Below, in pieces: positions 1 to 6,271 of a stretch of 8,824 nt of DNA. Made by a program: the position numbers and the translations under genes. Numbering within the stretch: the first letter of the stretch is position 1; each line of letters begins with the position of its first letter. The notes under the pieces are model-generated. The model made no database searches, was not told the origin of the DNA, and worked only from the letters and a program-made list of their open reading frames with translations. The stretch comes from Chloroflexota bacterium (GTDB lineage: Bacteria; Chloroflexota; UBA6077; CF-72): NCBI GenBank assembly GCA_019242065.1, contig JAFAWJ010001069.1, positions 1-8,824 on the forward strand, in the 5' to 3' direction.

Positions 1-634
1 TATGACGCCGAGCGGCCTGCTCGGCGTCGGCCGCACTCCGCGAGTGGATTGCCTTCACGATCTGCCGGTGCTCGACCAACGACTCATGTAAGCGACCCGG
101 CACCAGCATCGTGAGAGCCTGGTAGCGCAGGAGCGCGTAGTTCAAGGACGCCAGCATGCGTTCGAGCGTCTGGTCGCGCGCGGCCTTCAGAACCAGTTCG
201 TGCAGCCGCGCGCTCTGCTGAGAATACACGACCAGCGCCGCCGGCTCCGCTCGAGGTTTCATGTGCACCACCAGGTCGTCGATTTCGGCAAGCTCCGCGG
301 CGGTTACGAATTCAGCCGCCAGCGCGGCCGCCACGCCTTCCAGGGCCTCGCGGATGCGCAGCGCGCGCAGGGCCTCGGCGACGGTCACCGACCGCACCGA
401 CGCGCCGCGGTTGGGTCGGCTGACCACCAGTCCCTCCTGTTGCAGGCGGACCAGGGCGATGCCCACCGTCTGTCGGCTCACGCCGAGCTCGGCTGAGAGG
501 TCCATCTCCGTAAGCCGCTGGTTGGGACCATAGGTGCCCTTGAATATGCCGTCCCGAATCGCCTGATACGTGGCGTCTCGGTGGCCAGCGTCTGTGGAGT
601 TCGACACGTGCTGACGTCGCTCCTGCAGACTCAT
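1..634 (-). CDS. GntR-family transcriptional regulator, FCD subfamily (C-terminus cut by window edge)
   Basis: A DNA-binding regulator whose effector domain in this subfamily usually senses a carboxylate or sugar-acid metabolite. The 211 codons visible run open to the window edge. Residues 20-82 match the GntR winged helix: YQAIRDGIFKGTYGPNQRLTE, then the helix-turn-helix DLSAELGVSRQTVGIALVRLQQEGL and the wing VVSRPNRGASVRSV. From residue 84 the all-helical FCD domain begins (ALRALRIREALEGVAAALA). The three histidines expected to bind metal are H145, H189 (EHRQIVKAI) and H211. The usual Asp/Asn four residues before the first His is Ser141. FCD regulators are commonly about 220-240 residues, so only a short tail is missing. 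The ATG at 634 has no clear Shine-Dalgarno; a GTG at codon 10 preceded by AGGAG is the alternative start. It follows isomerase-like A by 38 bp and probably also has its own promoter. The family call is firm; the effector is unknown. Confidence 0.93.
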   Translation of the reverse strand, partial: MSLQERRQHVSNSTDAGHRDATYQAIRDGIFKGTYGPNQRLTEMDLSAELGVSRQTVGIALVRLQQEGLVVSRPNRGASVRSVTVAEALRALRIREALEGVAAALAAEFVTAAELAEIDDLVVHMKPRAEPAALVVYSQQSARLHELVLKAARDQTLERMLASLNYALLRYQALTMLVPGRLHESLVEHRQIVKAIHSRSAADAEQAARRH

Positions 635-640
635 GTGCGG

Positions 641-670
641 AGTATATTGTCCAGCAAGATTGCCCAACAA
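641..670 (-). promoter_or_regulatory. Probable promoter of the GntR gene, leaderless or nearly so
   Basis: Read on the minus strand, TTGTTG (bases 670-665) and TATACT (646-641) are separated by 18 bp. This is a plausible -35/-10 pair with a good -10. A start point about 7 bases past the -10 falls at or beside the ATG at 634, which would give an mRNA with essentially no leader. That agrees with the absence of a Shine-Dalgarno before this ATG. It would let the regulator be expressed apart from the upstream genes. This is inferred from sequence only. Confidence 0.4.
647..670. promoter_or_regulatory. Two tandem operator-like 11-mers between the GntR -35 and -10
   Basis: TTGTCCAGCAA (647-657) and TTGCCCAACAA (660-670) fit one consensus, TTGYCCARCAA, and lie 13 bp apart centre to centre. 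Each is a near-dyad and differs at one position from the TNGTNNNACNA pattern described for FadR-type GntR regulators: the first has G for A in the right half, the second C for T in the left half. Together they span the gap between the proposed -10 and the -35, so binding would block transcription. The likely ligand is the adjacent GntR protein, giving autorepression. That is inference from position and family. Confidence 0.45.
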
Positions 671-672
671 TC

Positions 673-1563
673 CTATCGGGACGCTACCTCCAGGTGGGGA
701 ACTCCCAGTTGGCGCATATAGCTCGGAAAGTGCTCCAACGCTGACTCGCTGGACGGCAAGTGGTGGCCGAACCTGGCCGACTTCTCCCACTTCAGTGACA
801 CGTAGTCGTCAAAACCATGCTGGGCCAGCCTGGAGAGCATTTCTCGGCCCGGCACCGCGCCGTCACCAATCCAGCAGGATTCGTAACGGAGGTAATAATA
901 GCGGCCGTCGAAGCGCGCCAGGTCCTCCTGGACGAGTTTGCGGTCGGCATAGCAGATCTGGTGAATGTAGGGTGTGTAACGCTCGATCAGATCGAACACG
1001 TTCTCCTGCATGACCACCGCGTGATCGGGCGAAAACTCGACGCCGATGCGCGGATCGTCCTTCCGCTGCGCCGTCGCCAGGAGCTGTTCGGCGTTGGCGC
1101 GATCGGGATGATTTTCGACGACGGCGTTGATGCCGGACACGGCGTCCAACACGTGGCCCACCGCGTCCCAGATGTGATCCAGGTACGTCTCCCACGCGAT
1201 ACCGCTCGCCGGTACCGCGGTCAGTTGAAAGCGGACCCGTGGCGTCCGCAGCTTTCGAGCGAGCTCCGCATGCTGCCGGATTTCTGACTCGAATGCGGCC
1301 AGAGCGGAGGTATCAATTGTCGTCGGGCTTGAGTTGTAGCAGTTCAGGCTCGAGATCTCGACTCCAGCCTCGGCAAAGACGCGCTTCGTGTCATCAATGT
1401 CCTGCTGACTGGCCTGCAGCGTCAGATTCTCGCCCATTCCGGAGTTGCGACCCGGTGCGGTGACCCGCAGGTCGACACCCTGGTACCCAAGGTCCGCCGC
1501 TTTGCGCGCGATCTCCGCGTTTGTCCAGTCAACGTCGTACAGTGTCCAGAAGCCTAACTTCAT
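673..1563 (-). CDS. Sugar phosphate isomerase/epimerase-like TIM-barrel protein (isomerase-like A)
   Basis: A cytoplasmic protein of 296 residues, normal for the xylose-isomerase-like TIM-barrel (AP endonuclease 2) superfamily, whose members isomerise or epimerise sugars, inosose-type polyols or related ketoses at a divalent metal. Visible motifs in order: β1 KLGFWTLYD; β2 LGYQGVDLRV; FAEAGVEISSLNCY (63-76); AVVENHPD with Glu150; GVEFSPDH (174-181); YIHQICYADRK with His201; WIGDGAVPG (231-239); and YVSLKWEK with Glu260. Two metal-site positions are unusual. The common D-P-x-H after β6 reads S-P-D-H here, with Ser178 where Asp is expected, and the last strand has Lys258 before W-E260. The start at 1563 is supported by AAAGGAGA just upstream; the longer frame beginning at 1584 is not. 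It lies 58 bp after lipoprotein 1 and 38 bp before the regulator, so the three probably share a transcript. The substrate cannot be read from sequence. Confidence 0.85.
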   Translation of the reverse strand: MKLGFWTLYDVDWTNAEIARKAADLGYQGVDLRVTAPGRNSGMGENLTLQASQQDIDDTKRVFAEAGVEISSLNCYNSSPTTIDTSALAAFESEIRQHAELARKLRTPRVRFQLTAVPASGIAWETYLDHIWDAVGHVLDAVSGINAVVENHPDRANAEQLLATAQRKDDPRIGVEFSPDHAVVMQENVFDLIERYTPYIHQICYADRKLVQEDLARFDGRYYYLRYESCWIGDGAVPGREMLSRLAQHGFDDYVSLKWEKSARFGHHLPSSESALEHFPSYMRQLGVPHLEVASR

Positions 1564-1565
1564 CT

Positions 1566-1575
1566 GATCTCCTTT
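1566..1575 (-). promoter_or_regulatory. Strong ribosome binding site of isomerase-like A
   Basis: On the minus strand AAAGGAGATC lies immediately upstream of ATG 1563, with five bases between GGAG and the ATG. It is the best Shine-Dalgarno in the window. It fixes the start at MKLGFW rather than at the in-frame codon seven residues earlier, which would place the ribosome site inside the gene. Confidence 0.75.
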
Positions 1576-1621
1576 CCTGCGCACACCCGCACCTGCCCAG
1601 GGCCTTCGGCAACTGACATGC

Positions 1622-3235
1622 TCACTCCATCCACGTGTCCCGCAGGCTCAGATATCCACCCACGCGCTGGTGGACCACGCCGTGGACCCTGGTCGTCGTC
1701 GCGGACGACTGCAGGAACGAGCACGTCGCCATGGTGAAGCACTCATCCAGGAGCAGATCGTTGATCTTGGAGTACAGGTCCTTGCGTTTGGCAGGGTCCA
1801 ACTCCGCCGACGCGGCCTGTACCAGTTGCGTGTACGTATCACTCTTGAAGCCGGTAAAAGGGCTGACGACGCCGTAGGCTCCGGTGGCCAGTCCAGAGGT
1901 GGCGTCCAGCGCGCCGAAGTTGCCCGGCATCCCGATACCCAACCCTTTGTAGCCGGCGCTTACGGCTGTCTGCACCCAGATGGCCGTCTCCAGTGGTTCG
2001 ATGGTGAGGTTCACGCCGATCTTGCTCAGGTCCGACTGAAGAATCTGGGCCATCTGGGCGAACTCGGGAACCGGGCCCGAGTCCGAGGCGTAGTTGACAA
2101 CGGAATCAACCTGCGTGACACCCGCGCCGTTCAACAACGATCTGGCTTTGTCCAGGTCGAACGTGTAGCGACCGTTTTTGTCGGCCTCGTACGCGGGCGA
2201 GTAGGTCGTCCAGGGCAGGTCTTTCGGCGGCCCAGCCAGACCGCCCAGCAGTGTATCGCTGAACCGCTGGCGATCGATGGCGTAGTTCAGCGCCTGTCGA
2301 ACTTGCTTGTTGTCGAACGGTGACTGGGTGGTTGTCACCCACACCGCGAAGTTGGTGCCAACGTCGAAGATGGCCTGGACGTCGTATTTTGGATCCTGAC
2401 GCAAACGGAGGACGTCCTGGATTTGTGGATACGAGACAAAGTCCAGCGCACCGGATTCGAAGGCGGTGATCATCGACGGCGCATCGCGATAAAACGTGAA
2501 CTGATAGCCATCGAGATATGGGCGACCGGTCTGCCAGTAGTTGGTGTTCTTTGAGAACGCGATGTGGTCGCCCTCGAGCCATTCGGCAAAGGTGAATGGC
2601 CCGGTGCCAACACCTTTGACATTCGCGTCAGGCCCTTCGAGCGTTTGCTGGTCGCCGACCGTCAACTGGGTGAGCAGGTCGAACACCCCGATGCGCGCCT
2701 GGTCGGACTTCATCATGACCGTGTATTTGTCAGGGGTCTCGACCTGCCAGACCTTGGCCAGACCGACCAGCGTGATGGGTGAGGTCTTGGACGGATCAGT
2801 CGCGCGCTGCAGCGTGTACTTCACGTCATCGCTGGTGAGCTCGCGGCCGGTGTGGTACATCACCCCCTGGCGCACGTTGAGCTTGAGCTGGGTGAGGTCG
2901 CTGCTCTGATCCCAGCTCTCGATCAGTCCGGGCGCAGGGTTCAGACTGTCGTCATAGGTCATCAGAAAGTCATACATACCTTCGGTGACTTCCCAGGAGC
3001 TGGTGCCGCCACCGACCGGCCAGATGGTGGTGACGTTCCCGGCCAGCCCGGCGCGCAGTTGGCCACCTGCTTTGGGGTGAAGGGTCGGCGAGAAACCGGG
3101 TGTGTTAGCGGCCGGGGTGAGGTCCGACGGAGTTTGCGCGGCCTGGGGCGCGGCGATGGGGGCACAGGCGACGAGCGCGGACGCTCCAGCAACACCCGCC
3201 AGGAGGCGGACAGCGGCACGGCGACTGACGATCAC
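1622..3235 (-). CDS. ABC transporter substrate-binding lipoprotein, family 5 (SBP 1)
   Basis: An extracytoplasmic solute receptor of the DppA/OppA type (SBP family 5), 537 residues, which delivers peptides, oligosaccharides or similar ligands to an ABC permease. The N-terminus is a lipoprotein signal: SRR at 4-6, a hydrophobic stretch, then lipobox L-V-A-C with Cys24. A Pro/Ala/Thr linker runs to about residue 54. The mature domain opens with AGGQLRAGL. The family 5 signature region is clear (LIESWDQSSDLTQLKLNVRQ, then GRELTSDDVKYTLQRATDP), followed by GTGPFTFAEW, NTNYWQTGRPYLDGY, VRQALNYAIDRQRF and the C-terminal DTWME. The start is GTG 3235, preceded by AAGGAGA; the frame is open upstream to 3556, but that stretch has no homology-like features and overlaps the divergent reductase. 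It heads the left-hand group and is a paralogue of SBP 2: in the segment LIESW to TPDKYT about three quarters of residues are identical. No permease gene is adjacent. The ligand is unknown. Confidence 0.93.
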   Translation of the reverse strand: MIVSRRAAVRLLAGVAGASALVACAPIAAPQAAQTPSDLTPAANTPGFSPTLHPKAGGQLRAGLAGNVTTIWPVGGGTSSWEVTEGMYDFLMTYDDSLNPAPGLIESWDQSSDLTQLKLNVRQGVMYHTGRELTSDDVKYTLQRATDPSKTSPITLVGLAKVWQVETPDKYTVMMKSDQARIGVFDLLTQLTVGDQQTLEGPDANVKGVGTGPFTFAEWLEGDHIAFSKNTNYWQTGRPYLDGYQFTFYRDAPSMITAFESGALDFVSYPQIQDVLRLRQDPKYDVQAIFDVGTNFAVWVTTTQSPFDNKQVRQALNYAIDRQRFSDTLLGGLAGPPKDLPWTTYSPAYEADKNGRYTFDLDKARSLLNGAGVTQVDSVVNYASDSGPVPEFAQMAQILQSDLSKIGVNLTIEPLETAIWVQTAVSAGYKGLGIGMPGNFGALDATSGLATGAYGVVSPFTGFKSDTYTQLVQAASAELDPAKRKDLYSKINDLLLDECFTMATCSFLQSSATTTRVHGVVHQRVGGYLSLRDTWME

Positions 3236-3242
3236 TGGCGGT

Positions 3243-3249
3243 TCTCCTT
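3243..3249 (-). promoter_or_regulatory. Ribosome binding site deciding the GTG start of SBP 1
   Basis: AAGGAGA on the minus strand, seven bases before GTG 3235. It places the start directly before the signal peptide (V-I-V-S-R-R) and rules out the roughly 107-codon upstream extension of the open frame. Confidence 0.7.
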
Positions 3250-3255
3250 GCCGGC

Positions 3256-3269
3256 CATTGTTCACAATG
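3256..3269. promoter_or_regulatory. Perfect 14-bp palindrome over the SBP 1 -10 region
   Basis: CATTGTTCACAATG consists of perfect 6-bp inverted arms around a 2-bp centre, 21 bp upstream of the SBP 1 start in the divergent region shared with the reductase gene. It covers the proposed -10 box (3257-3262). Its core TTGT-TC-ACAA resembles FCD/GntR operators and shares TTGT and CA with the tandem sites at 647-670. It may be bound by the GntR protein of this window or by another repressor. The palindrome is directly visible; the binding protein is inference. Confidence 0.55.
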
Positions 3270-3286
3270 CTGAGCAGGAGCGTCAA
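3257..3286 (-). promoter_or_regulatory. Probable promoter of SBP 1
   Basis: On the minus strand TTGACG (3286-3281) and AACAAT (3262-3257, four of six matches to TATAAT) are separated by 18 bp. Transcription would begin near 3250, just before the Shine-Dalgarno at 3249-3243. The -35 hexamer is the same as in the isomerase-like C promoter. Confidence 0.45.
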
Positions 3287-3357
3287 GCAGCTTTGCTTTT
3301 CAATCTTGCCGTCCGCAAGCCGTCGCACGGCATGGAGTGTGTATCCTTTGGATCGAC

Positions 3358-4275
3358 GTGCAGTACAGGCACATGGGCGCCTCCGGCCTGGTGGTCTCGG
3401 TGATCGGTCTGGGTGGCAACAACTTCGGCACCAACATCGGCCAAGAACCAACCACCCAGGTCGTCCACGCGGCATTGGACGCTGGAATAACGTTCTTCGA
3501 TACAGCCCCCGCCTACGGTGGCCCCGACGGCTCCGAGCGGATGCTGGGCCACGCACTCAAGGGCGAGCGACACCGCGTCGTACTGGCCACCAAGTTCGGA
3601 TTTCGTCTGCATCCACCGGATGTGGCGCCCGGCTCGCGACGCAACATCCGCCGCGAGCTGGAGGACAGCCTGCGACGCCTGCAGACGGACTACGTGGACC
3701 TGTATTACCTGCACCACCCGGACCCGGAGACACCGATCGAGGAGACGCTCGAAACCTTGAACGAGCTGGTGGTCGAGGGCAAGGTCCTGTACGTCGGCGT
3801 GTGCAACATGCTGGCGTGGCAGCTGGTGGAGGCGCAGTGGGCGGCCAGGACGTCGAAGTCCGCACGCTTCGTCGCCGCGCAGAATCTGTACAACCTGCTG
3901 AATCGGAGTGTCGAGGATCAGGTCGTTCCGGTGTGCGCACGCTACGGCATGGGACTGGTGCCGCACACTCCCCTGGCGAGCGGACTGCTCACCGGCAAGT
4001 ATCGGCGCGATAGCCCGCCGCCGGAGGGGACCCGGCTGGCCAGGCGCCCCAACGTGTTGAACACTGCTGATTTCAACACGCTGGAAGCCATCGAAACCCT
4101 CGCTCAGCAGCGAGGCTGGTCCTGGCTGCAAGTTGCACTCGGAGGGTTGCTGGCACAACCGACGGTCGCCTCGGTCATCGCCGGCGCAACGTCCCCAGAC
4201 CAGGTGCGCGCCAACGCCGCCGTTGCCGATACACCGCTCACCCTCGACGACCTCGCGAGCCTGACGCCCAGTTAG
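3358..4275 (+). CDS. Aldo/keto reductase
   Basis: An NAD(P)H-dependent oxidoreductase of the aldo/keto reductase superfamily, interconverting carbonyls with alcohols on sugars, polyols or other small aldehydes in the cytoplasm. It is 305 residues from GTG 3358, in the normal range. The N-terminus QYRHMGASGLVVSVIGLGG is typical. The catalytic tetrad is complete: Asp48 (FFDTAP), Tyr53 (AYGG), Lys79 (LATKFGF) and His119 (LYYLHHPDP). Later motifs are EGKVLYVGVCNM, AAQNLYNLLNRSVE, the TPLASGLLTGKY loop, and PTVASVIAGATSPDQVRANA, the usual cofactor-phosphate region. The frame extends to a GTG at 3337, but the family consensus begins at codon V-Q-Y-R, so 3358 is preferred. A GGA lies seven bases ahead and a weak -10 (TATCCT, 3342-3347) would give a very short leader. 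It is divergent from SBP 1 and converges on SBP 2. The fold is certain; the substrate is not. Confidence 0.92.
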   Translation: MQYRHMGASGLVVSVIGLGGNNFGTNIGQEPTTQVVHAALDAGITFFDTAPAYGGPDGSERMLGHALKGERHRVVLATKFGFRLHPPDVAPGSRRNIRRELEDSLRRLQTDYVDLYYLHHPDPETPIEETLETLNELVVEGKVLYVGVCNMLAWQLVEAQWAARTSKSARFVAAQNLYNLLNRSVEDQVVPVCARYGMGLVPHTPLASGLLTGKYRRDSPPPEGTRLARRPNVLNTADFNTLEAIETLAQQRGWSWLQVALGGLLAQPTVASVIAGATSPDQVRANAAVADTPLTLDDLASLTPS

Positions 4276-4348
4276 TCTCCATCGAAGCACGTTGGGTCTC
4301 ATCGAGCGCGGACCCTTGTGTCTGGGATTTCAATTTCAGCGAAAGACT

Positions 4349-4520
4349 CCATCCGGTTCAAACCTGAACGTCAGACCACTATTTGTTGACTCGAGCCCGC
4401 TGGTGGCTAATCGCGGAACCAAGTCAAGCCACTGTCTCTCGGGTCGGGCCTCCCGGTGGCTAGCCGCGGAACCGAGCCAGGCCAGTGTCTCCCGACTCCG
4501 GCCTCCCGATGGCTGAACCG
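4349..4520. repeat. Degenerate tandem repeat, 53-bp period, between convergent genes
   Basis: Two full units, 4402-4454 and 4455-4507, match at 43 of 53 positions, with several of the differences being transitions; both begin GGTGGCTA and end GGSCCTCCC-like. A partial third unit begins at 4508 (ATGGCTGAACCG). The preceding 53 bp (4349-4401) match the first unit over their second half, about 20 of 32 positions. The period is not a multiple of three, and the region is outside both flanking genes, so this is not a protein repeat. It occupies most of the 292-bp gap between the reductase stop (4275) and the SBP 2 stop (4568). Small GC hairpins at 4541-4560 lack a U-tract. Function is unknown: a decayed minisatellite, or structured RNA at the convergent 3' ends. 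Confidence 0.7.
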
Positions 4521-4567
4521 TCGAACCCGTCCCACCTGGGTCCCCTCTGGGGAATACCCCCCGAGGA

Positions 4568-6271
4568 CTACTCCATCCAGGTCGAGGTGAGCGTGAGCCC
4601 ACCACCCGACCGATCACGAACAATCCCGTGCACCTTCGCCGTTGATAGCGAAACCTGCAGCAGTGAGCACAGCGGCATGGTGAAACAGTTGTCGAGAATG
4701 ATGTCGTTGATCTTGGAATACAACTGGCGACGCGCCGTCGGATCAATCTCGGCCGCCGCCGCCTGGACGGTCTGCGTGTACTCCGGGCTACTGAAATTCG
4801 TAAAGGTATTGGCAACTCCGAAGGCGCCGGTCTGCAGGCCGGAGGTTGCATCCTGGGCTCCGAAGCCGCCAGGGTGGCCCACCGCCAGACCCTGATAGGC
4901 AGCTTTCACCGCGGCATCCGTCCAGGTCGCATTGTCCAGCGGCTGCAGAGTGGCATTGACACCAATCGTTGCCAGATCAGCCTGATAGATCTGCGCCATG
5001 GTCGAGAACTCGGTGACCTCGCCGACGGTCGCGTAGGTGATGACGGTGTCAAAGCCCGTCACGCCGGCTGACGTGAGTAACGCTCTGGCTTTGTCGAGAT
5101 CGAACAGATACGTACTGTTTTTGCTGGCTTCGTAGGCGGGGGAATACGTCGGCCAGGGCAGGTTCATCGGCGGCCCGACCAGACCACCGAGGGCCGTGTC
5201 GATGAAGCGCTGCCGATCGATAGCGTAGTTCAGCGCCTGGCGCACTACTTTGTTGTCGAGCGGCGGCACCGCGACGTTCATCCAGATCGCGTAGTGCGAC
5301 CCAACGTCGTAGATGGCCTGCATCGAGTACCGCGGGTCCTTACTCAGACGAATCGCTTCGCTGGCCAGCGGATAATTCACAAAGTCCGACGCGCCCGCTT
5401 CCAGTGAGGCGATCATCGCCTGTCCGTCGCGCGAGAAGAGCACGTTGTAGCCGTCGAGATACGGCAGTCCGGAGCGCCAGTAATTCTTGTTCCTGGTGAG
5501 CGTCACGCTCTCGCCGGGCGTCCAGTCTGTCATGACGAACGGTCCGGTGCCATTGGCTTTGCTCTTGTTGTCGGCACCATCGAGTGTGTCCTTGTCGCCG
5601 ACGCGCAACTGGGTGAGGAGATCGAAGACGCTGAGCCGCGTCTGATCGGAGCTGAAGATGGCGGTGTATTTGTCAGGCGTTTCGGCCGTCCACCCTTTGG
5701 TGAGTCCAACCAGGCTCAAGGGCGAGGTTTTGCTGGGGTCCGTCGCGCGCTCCAGCGTGTACTTGACGTCGTCGCTGGTGAACTCGCGACCGTTGTGATA
5801 CTGGACGCCCTTGCGCAGATTGAGCTTGATCGACGTGTAGTCGCTGGCGAGCTCCCAGCTCTCGATCAGCGCTGGCACCGGTTGCAGGTTGTCGTCATAG
5901 GTCAGCAGGCGATCGTAGATGTCCTGAGTGCCCTCGGTGCCGGAGAACGTGGGCCAGAGGCTGGTGAGCGGCGAGGCAAGCCCGTAGCGGAGTGTTCCGC
6001 CGGACTTCGGCTGCCGCGTGGGCGCGCTGGCGACCGCAGCAGAGTTTGGCGTGTTGCTCGGGTTGGCCGTGTTGGCGGCGCTGACGGTGTTCTCGGTGCT
6101 CGCCGTGTCGGCGGTACTCGCCGCGGTGGGCGGCGATGTCGGCGCCGGTGGGTTGGCCACGTTGGTGGGACTCGTACCAGCCGGCGCGAGACCACACGCC
6201 GCCAGTACTCCGGCCCCGGTGGCGCCAATCACCAGTCCGAGCGCCGCGCGACGGCTGAGGACCCTATGCAT
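4568..6271 (-). CDS. ABC transporter substrate-binding lipoprotein, family 5 (SBP 2)
   Basis: A second DppA/OppA-type extracytoplasmic receptor, 567 residues. The signal peptide has SRR at 6-8, a hydrophobic core and lipobox L-A-A-C with Cys26. A long linker (27-88) rich in Ala, Thr, Asn, Ser and Pro precedes the mature domain, which begins SGGTLRYGLA. Family 5 landmarks: LIESWELASDYTSIKLNLRK, GREFTSDDVKYTLERATDP, GTGPFVMTDW, NKNYWRSGLPYLDGY, VRQALNYAIDRQRF and a C-terminal STWME, closely paralleling SBP 1. The start ATG 6271 overlaps the end of isomerase-like B in ATGCATAG, so it is probably translated by coupling; the nearest GGAG lies 13 bases upstream. An extension to 6355 is open but lies wholly inside isomerase-like B. 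It is the last gene of the right-hand group. The ligand is unknown, but paralogy with SBP 1 suggests related ligands. Confidence 0.93.
   Translation of the reverse strand: MHRVLSRRAALGLVIGATGAGVLAACGLAPAGTSPTNVANPPAPTSPPTAASTADTASTENTVSAANTANPSNTPNSAAVASAPTRQPKSGGTLRYGLASPLTSLWPTFSGTEGTQDIYDRLLTYDDNLQPVPALIESWELASDYTSIKLNLRKGVQYHNGREFTSDDVKYTLERATDPSKTSPLSLVGLTKGWTAETPDKYTAIFSSDQTRLSVFDLLTQLRVGDKDTLDGADNKSKANGTGPFVMTDWTPGESVTLTRNKNYWRSGLPYLDGYNVLFSRDGQAMIASLEAGASDFVNYPLASEAIRLSKDPRYSMQAIYDVGSHYAIWMNVAVPPLDNKVVRQALNYAIDRQRFIDTALGGLVGPPMNLPWPTYSPAYEASKNSTYLFDLDKARALLTSAGVTGFDTVITYATVGEVTEFSTMAQIYQADLATIGVNATLQPLDNATWTDAAVKAAYQGLAVGHPGGFGAQDATSGLQTGAFGVANTFTNFSSPEYTQTVQAAAAEIDPTARRQLYSKINDIILDNCFTMPLCSLLQVSLSTAKVHGIVRDRSGGGLTLTSTWME
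6041..6121 (-). repeat. Nine-base periodic repeat coding a tripeptide-repeat linker in SBP 2
   Basis: Residues 51-77 of SBP 2 read as nine tripeptides: AST ADT AST ENT VSA ANT ANP SNT PNS. The DNA has the matching 9-base periodicity with frequent ACC or ACG every third codon. It lies between the lipid-anchored cysteine and the binding domain, so it is probably a flexible, extended spacer that lifts the receptor off the membrane. Such tracts expand and contract by slippage. SBP 1 has a shorter, non-repetitive linker. Confidence 0.65.

Noticed and set aside
1670..2323. Plus-strand open frame of 217 codons inside SBP 1
   Set aside because: Antisense shadow of a clear family 5 binding protein; the sequence resembles no family.
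3285..3300. AAGCA-GCTT-TGCTT hairpin followed by T residues
   Set aside because: It looks like a small terminator but lies upstream of the reductase in a divergent promoter region with no transcript to end, and it overlaps the -35 of SBP 1.
3236..3556. N-terminal extension of the SBP 1 frame to 3556
   Set aside because: It reads as arginine-rich sequence without motifs, runs antisense through the start of the aldo/keto reductase, and the Shine-Dalgarno plus signal peptide place the start at 3235.
3283..4302. Long minus-strand open frame opposite the reductase
   Set aside because: It is the antisense shadow of a gene with a complete catalytic tetrad, caused by high GC at third positions; no domain is recognisable in it.
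4294..4315. GGGTC/GACCC inverted repeat after the reductase stop as a terminator
   Set aside because: The stem is five base pairs with a 12-base loop and no T-run; too weak to call.
4541..4560. GC hairpins downstream of SBP 2 (TCCCC-TCT-GGGGA and GGGG-AATA-CCCC) as an intrinsic terminator
   Set aside because: Stems are only four to five base pairs, the two overlap, and no U-tract follows on either strand, so a terminator call is not supported.
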